Shown: positions 61,922 through 64,000 of the stretch, one piece after another
Position numbering within the stretch: the stretch's first letter is position 1
How the letters are laid out: each line of letters starts with the position of its first letter
From: an uncultured Eubacteriales bacterium
GTDB taxonomy: Bacteria; Bacillota; Clostridia; Oscillospirales; CAG-272
Assembly (NCBI GenBank): GCA_934486825.1
Contig: CAKSQF010000003.1
Coordinates: 59,133 to 123,132 of the forward strand
Direction: 5' to 3'
DNA length: 64,000 bases
The notes under the pieces: generated by a model
What the model saw: the letters and a program-made list of their open reading frames with translations, nothing else
What the model was told of the DNA's origin: nothing
Database searches by the model: none
Program-made: the position numbers and the translations under genes

Positions 61922-62941
61922 ATGAAACTTAAAAACACAGCAAAAGCCATCGGCGCAATCACCATATCAATACTCCTTTTAACCTCATGTGTCGCCTTAC
62001 CACCCGAATCTGTTTCCGATGTGACAGACAGCGTCACAACTGAGCAAAGCGATTCCTTTTCTGCGGTTCTTCCGCCCGCGGATAACGGAAAATACGGTCA
62101 GCGTGCCTCAGAAATTGCCGACAGCGCGATACGGAACGCAATCGTCCTGCTGGCGGCGCACCCCGCCACCGAAATATCCTCCGGCGCACCGGTACCCACG
62201 CTCCGCCGTGACCGGCTCTCTGCCCCCGTACGCGATATTTACGATATGCTGCTTGCCGCAGTTGATTCCGTCGGAACGTATGAATGGGATTCCGTCAGCT
62301 ACGGAGAAACGGCGTTTTCTGACTTTATGGAAGCGGACGAAGCGCTGAGAGCCGACAACCCGCGCTGTCGAGCTTACTACTACCCCGATGTCAGCGGAAA
62401 CATCTATCGCCCCATATACTTCCTGCCCGGCACATCCAACGACCAACCGACAGATGACACGCAAGAAATAACAGCCCGCATGGAGCTTTTCGACGCCGTA
62501 TGCAAGCGTATCGTCGAATGTATGCCGGACGGTCTCTCCGATCTCGGAAAATACCGCTATTTTGCCGCCGTGATAACTGAACGGTGCGAATATGACAGCT
62601 CTCTTTCTACAATGAGCCTTCCCTACCCTGCCTATAACGCACTGGTAAACGGCAGTGCTGTGTGTAGCGGCTACGCCTCCGCCATGGAGCATCTTTGCGG
62701 CGAGGCAGGTCTTTTCTGCGTGCGCACAGACGGCACAAAAGACGGCGGAAACCATGCGTGGAACCGGATCTGCCTTTCCGGCAGCTATTATTACTGTGAT
62801 CTGACCGCCGCCGATGCCTCAGCACCCGGCTCCGATGCGTGGCTTGAATGTATCGCAATAACCGCCAAGCGCGCAAAGAGCGGAAACTACGTCCCATTCA
62901 GGAAGGATATGACGGCTGACGGCACGGACGATATCCGATAA
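61922..62941 (+). CDS. Transglutaminase-like lipoprotein
   Basis: A 339-residue protein. Lipoprotein signal with lipobox LTSC (lipid Cys C23), a Ser/Thr-rich linker, then a helical domain and the transglutaminase/protease-like core. A catalytic triad is visible: C248 in SAVCSGYAS, H278 in GNHAWN and D293 in YYCDLTA. Such proteins work outside the membrane as cysteine peptidases or cross-linkers. GAGAGGAG precedes the ATG. It has its own promoter, so it is separate from the island. Confidence 0.88.
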   Translation: MKLKNTAKAIGAITISILLLTSCVALPPESVSDVTDSVTTEQSDSFSAVLPPADNGKYGQRASEIADSAIRNAIVLLAAHPATEISSGAPVPTLRRDRLSAPVRDIYDMLLAAVDSVGTYEWDSVSYGETAFSDFMEADEALRADNPRCRAYYYPDVSGNIYRPIYFLPGTSNDQPTDDTQEITARMELFDAVCKRIVECMPDGLSDLGKYRYFAAVITERCEYDSSLSTMSLPYPAYNALVNGSAVCSGYASAMEHLCGEAGLFCVRTDGTKDGGNHAWNRICLSGSYYYCDLTAADASAPGSDAWLECIAITAKRAKSGNYVPFRKDMTADGTDDIR

Positions 62942-63083
62942 ACCGCCGCGGTTTTGTCATCGAAAGCCGTCAAAAGCCCTTTTCATTTGAAATAGAGAGT
63001 GTTTTTTCTGTTGTTTTTATCAGAAAGGGCAGTTTGCAGTATTATTTATCTTCACTTGTTTCTAAGCGGAAATGCGATAATAA

Positions 63084-63572
63084 CCGTTCCAAAAATTCGC
63101 GGAGACTTATCCTGATGAAGCATTTGTGCAGACAGTGTCTGCACAAATACCGTGGTCGCATAATCCCGTTATTTTGGATAAGGTAAAAGATGCAGATCAG
63201 CGTGTGTGGTACATCCAAAAGACAACCGAAAACGGTTGGTCGCACAATGTCCTGATTCATCGGATTGAAAGCGGTCTGTATGAACGCCAAGTCCTTGCCG
63301 GAAAGATTGCAAACTATGAAAATCGGCCCGCTTCTCCGCAAAGTGAGCTTGCCCTGCAGACCATGAAAGCCCCGTATATTTTCGATTTCATTCCTTTCAG
63401 CGAGGACATGGTAGAGCGCGACATCGAAAATGCCTTGGTCAAGGATATCACCAAGCTGCTATTGGAACTTGGCACCGGCTTTGCGTTTCTCGGAAATCAA
63501 TATCACATCAATGTCGGCGGGGATGATTTCTACATTGACCTTTTGTTCTATAACCTCAACCTGCGGTGCTAG
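63084..63572 (+). pseudogene. Fragment of a YhcG/DUF1016 PD-(D/E)xK nuclease gene
   Basis: The frame starts after two stops (63078-63083) and gives QKFAETYPDEAFVQ, AQIPWSHN, VWYIQKTTENGWSHNVL and DDFYIDLLFYNLNLRC, all YhcG hallmarks. A TAG at 63570-63572 then cuts it just before the expected FVVIELK with the catalytic Glu-Lys. Both ends are missing, so it is a relic. YhcG proteins are linked to restriction-modification or mobile defence loci. Confidence 0.85.
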
Positions 63573-63905
63573 CGGCAGTCGCAATCTTCTTTTTTATAAA
63601 TGTAGCCGATGACGAGCCTCCTTTCGGGCAGACACAAATATTTAACAAATAAAAATACGAAAAAAGGGCAGAAGGTGCTGCAAAAAGCTTTCGCTACGCG
63701 AAAGGCCGCACTTTCTGCCCTTAAAAATGGGTACTGCGCTTTCGCCGCAGGCGAAAGCTGTTCAACATTCTGCAGGGAGCCGTTTTTTTGAAATGATATC
63801 TTTTTTTCTGCACTCTGTATCCGCAAACCTCATGGTTGCGAAAAAGCGAGCAAACGCGAGAAAAACCCCCGAAATCGTGAGATTTCGGGGGTTCGAAGCC
63901 ATGAT
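63573..63905. repeat. Cluster of inverted repeats, no gene
   Basis: Three inverted repeats lie in the 428-base tail 63573-64000, which has no credible gene. First, 63664-63722: imperfect 18-bp arms (AAGGGCAGAAGGTGCTGC) around an inner GCTTTCGC/GCGAAAG, followed on the minus strand by a T-run (terminator-like). Second, 63738-63758: GCTTTCGCC-GCA-GGCGAAAGC, sharing the same core. Third, 63864-63893: AACCCCCGAAATC-GTGA-GATTTCGGGGGTT, a perfect 13-bp stem. ATGATATCTTTTTT also occurs twice (near 63793 and 63900). Confidence 0.8.
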
Positions 63906-64000
63906 ATCTTTTTTGGCTTCACTATATGGCAAGAGCGACCAAAAAAGATGCCGGGCGATTTGTTAAGCAAATACAGGCATTTTCAGGTCTTTTCGGGCTT

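Noticed and set aside
63573..64000. Insertion sequence at the right end
   Set aside because: No transposase frame or matched terminal repeats with target duplication are visible; only hairpin repeats.

Overview
The window looks like the chromosome of an anaerobic, Gram-positive-type Firmicute of the Clostridia, probably an uncultured gut Oscillospiraceae or Christensenellaceae relative. The genus cannot be named from the sequence. The case rests on strong AGGAGG-type ribosome sites, many consensus TTGACA-N17-TATAAT promoters, a class 1B dihydroorotate dehydrogenase with a PyrK partner, TM-plus-polylysine anchored surface proteins, and gene families common in Clostridia. I see no rRNA, tRNA, intact transposon or CRISPR array.

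Layout. (1) 1-2197, minus: a GH92 alpha-mannosidase cut by the window edge. (2) 2352-12041: a tightly overlapping operon pyrC-carA-carB-pyrK-pyrD-pyrF-pyrE-pyrB that covers the whole de novo route to UMP. Its PyrB carries a fused PyrI-type zinc domain. (3) 12062-15617: an ECF S-component-like membrane protein with a DUF1893 protein, a Dabb protein, a small anchored protein, a NUDIX hydrolase and a TetR regulator. (4) 15814-19951: a TetR-controlled ABC transporter (two ATPases and one permease) and a TerB-like protein. (5) 19992-20800, minus: remains of a two-component system. (6) 20836-26474, minus: a MarR-controlled heterodimeric ABC exporter and two tandem paralogous XRE regulators. (7) 26761-43431: a 15-gene surface polysaccharide operon of Wzx/Wzy type. 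(8) 43679-47150: a 7TM sensor, a soluble histidine kinase and a NarL-type regulator. (9) 47337-61692: a long same-strand island with an SPFH protein, zinc-ribbon proteins, a TPM protein, anchored surface proteins and several unknown proteins. (10) 61854-64000: a transglutaminase-like lipoprotein, a YhcG nuclease remnant and inverted repeats.

How the genes work together. The pyr operon supplies UMP, and so the UDP-sugars used by the polysaccharide operon. In that operon, UDP-glucose dehydrogenase and a CapI-type epimerase should make UDP-GalA. A galacturonokinase-like GHMP kinase and a nucleotidyltransferase may feed the same pool. An N5-(carboxyethyl)ornithine synthase-like enzyme lies directly after a TupA-like ATP-grasp ligase. 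Together these suggest a uronic-acid glycan amidated with a carboxyethyl amino acid. The SPFH/zinc-ribbon/TPM island resembles an expanded form of the Bacillus YdjG-YdjH-YdjI membrane-stress module and lies next to a two-component system that may control it.

Most interesting observations: the predicted carboxyethyl-amino-acid-decorated uronic glycan pathway, the expanded YdjGHI-like island (with one member broken by an in-frame stop), the PyrB-zinc domain fusion, and the sensor/kinase pair in which the membrane partner looks like a pseudokinase.
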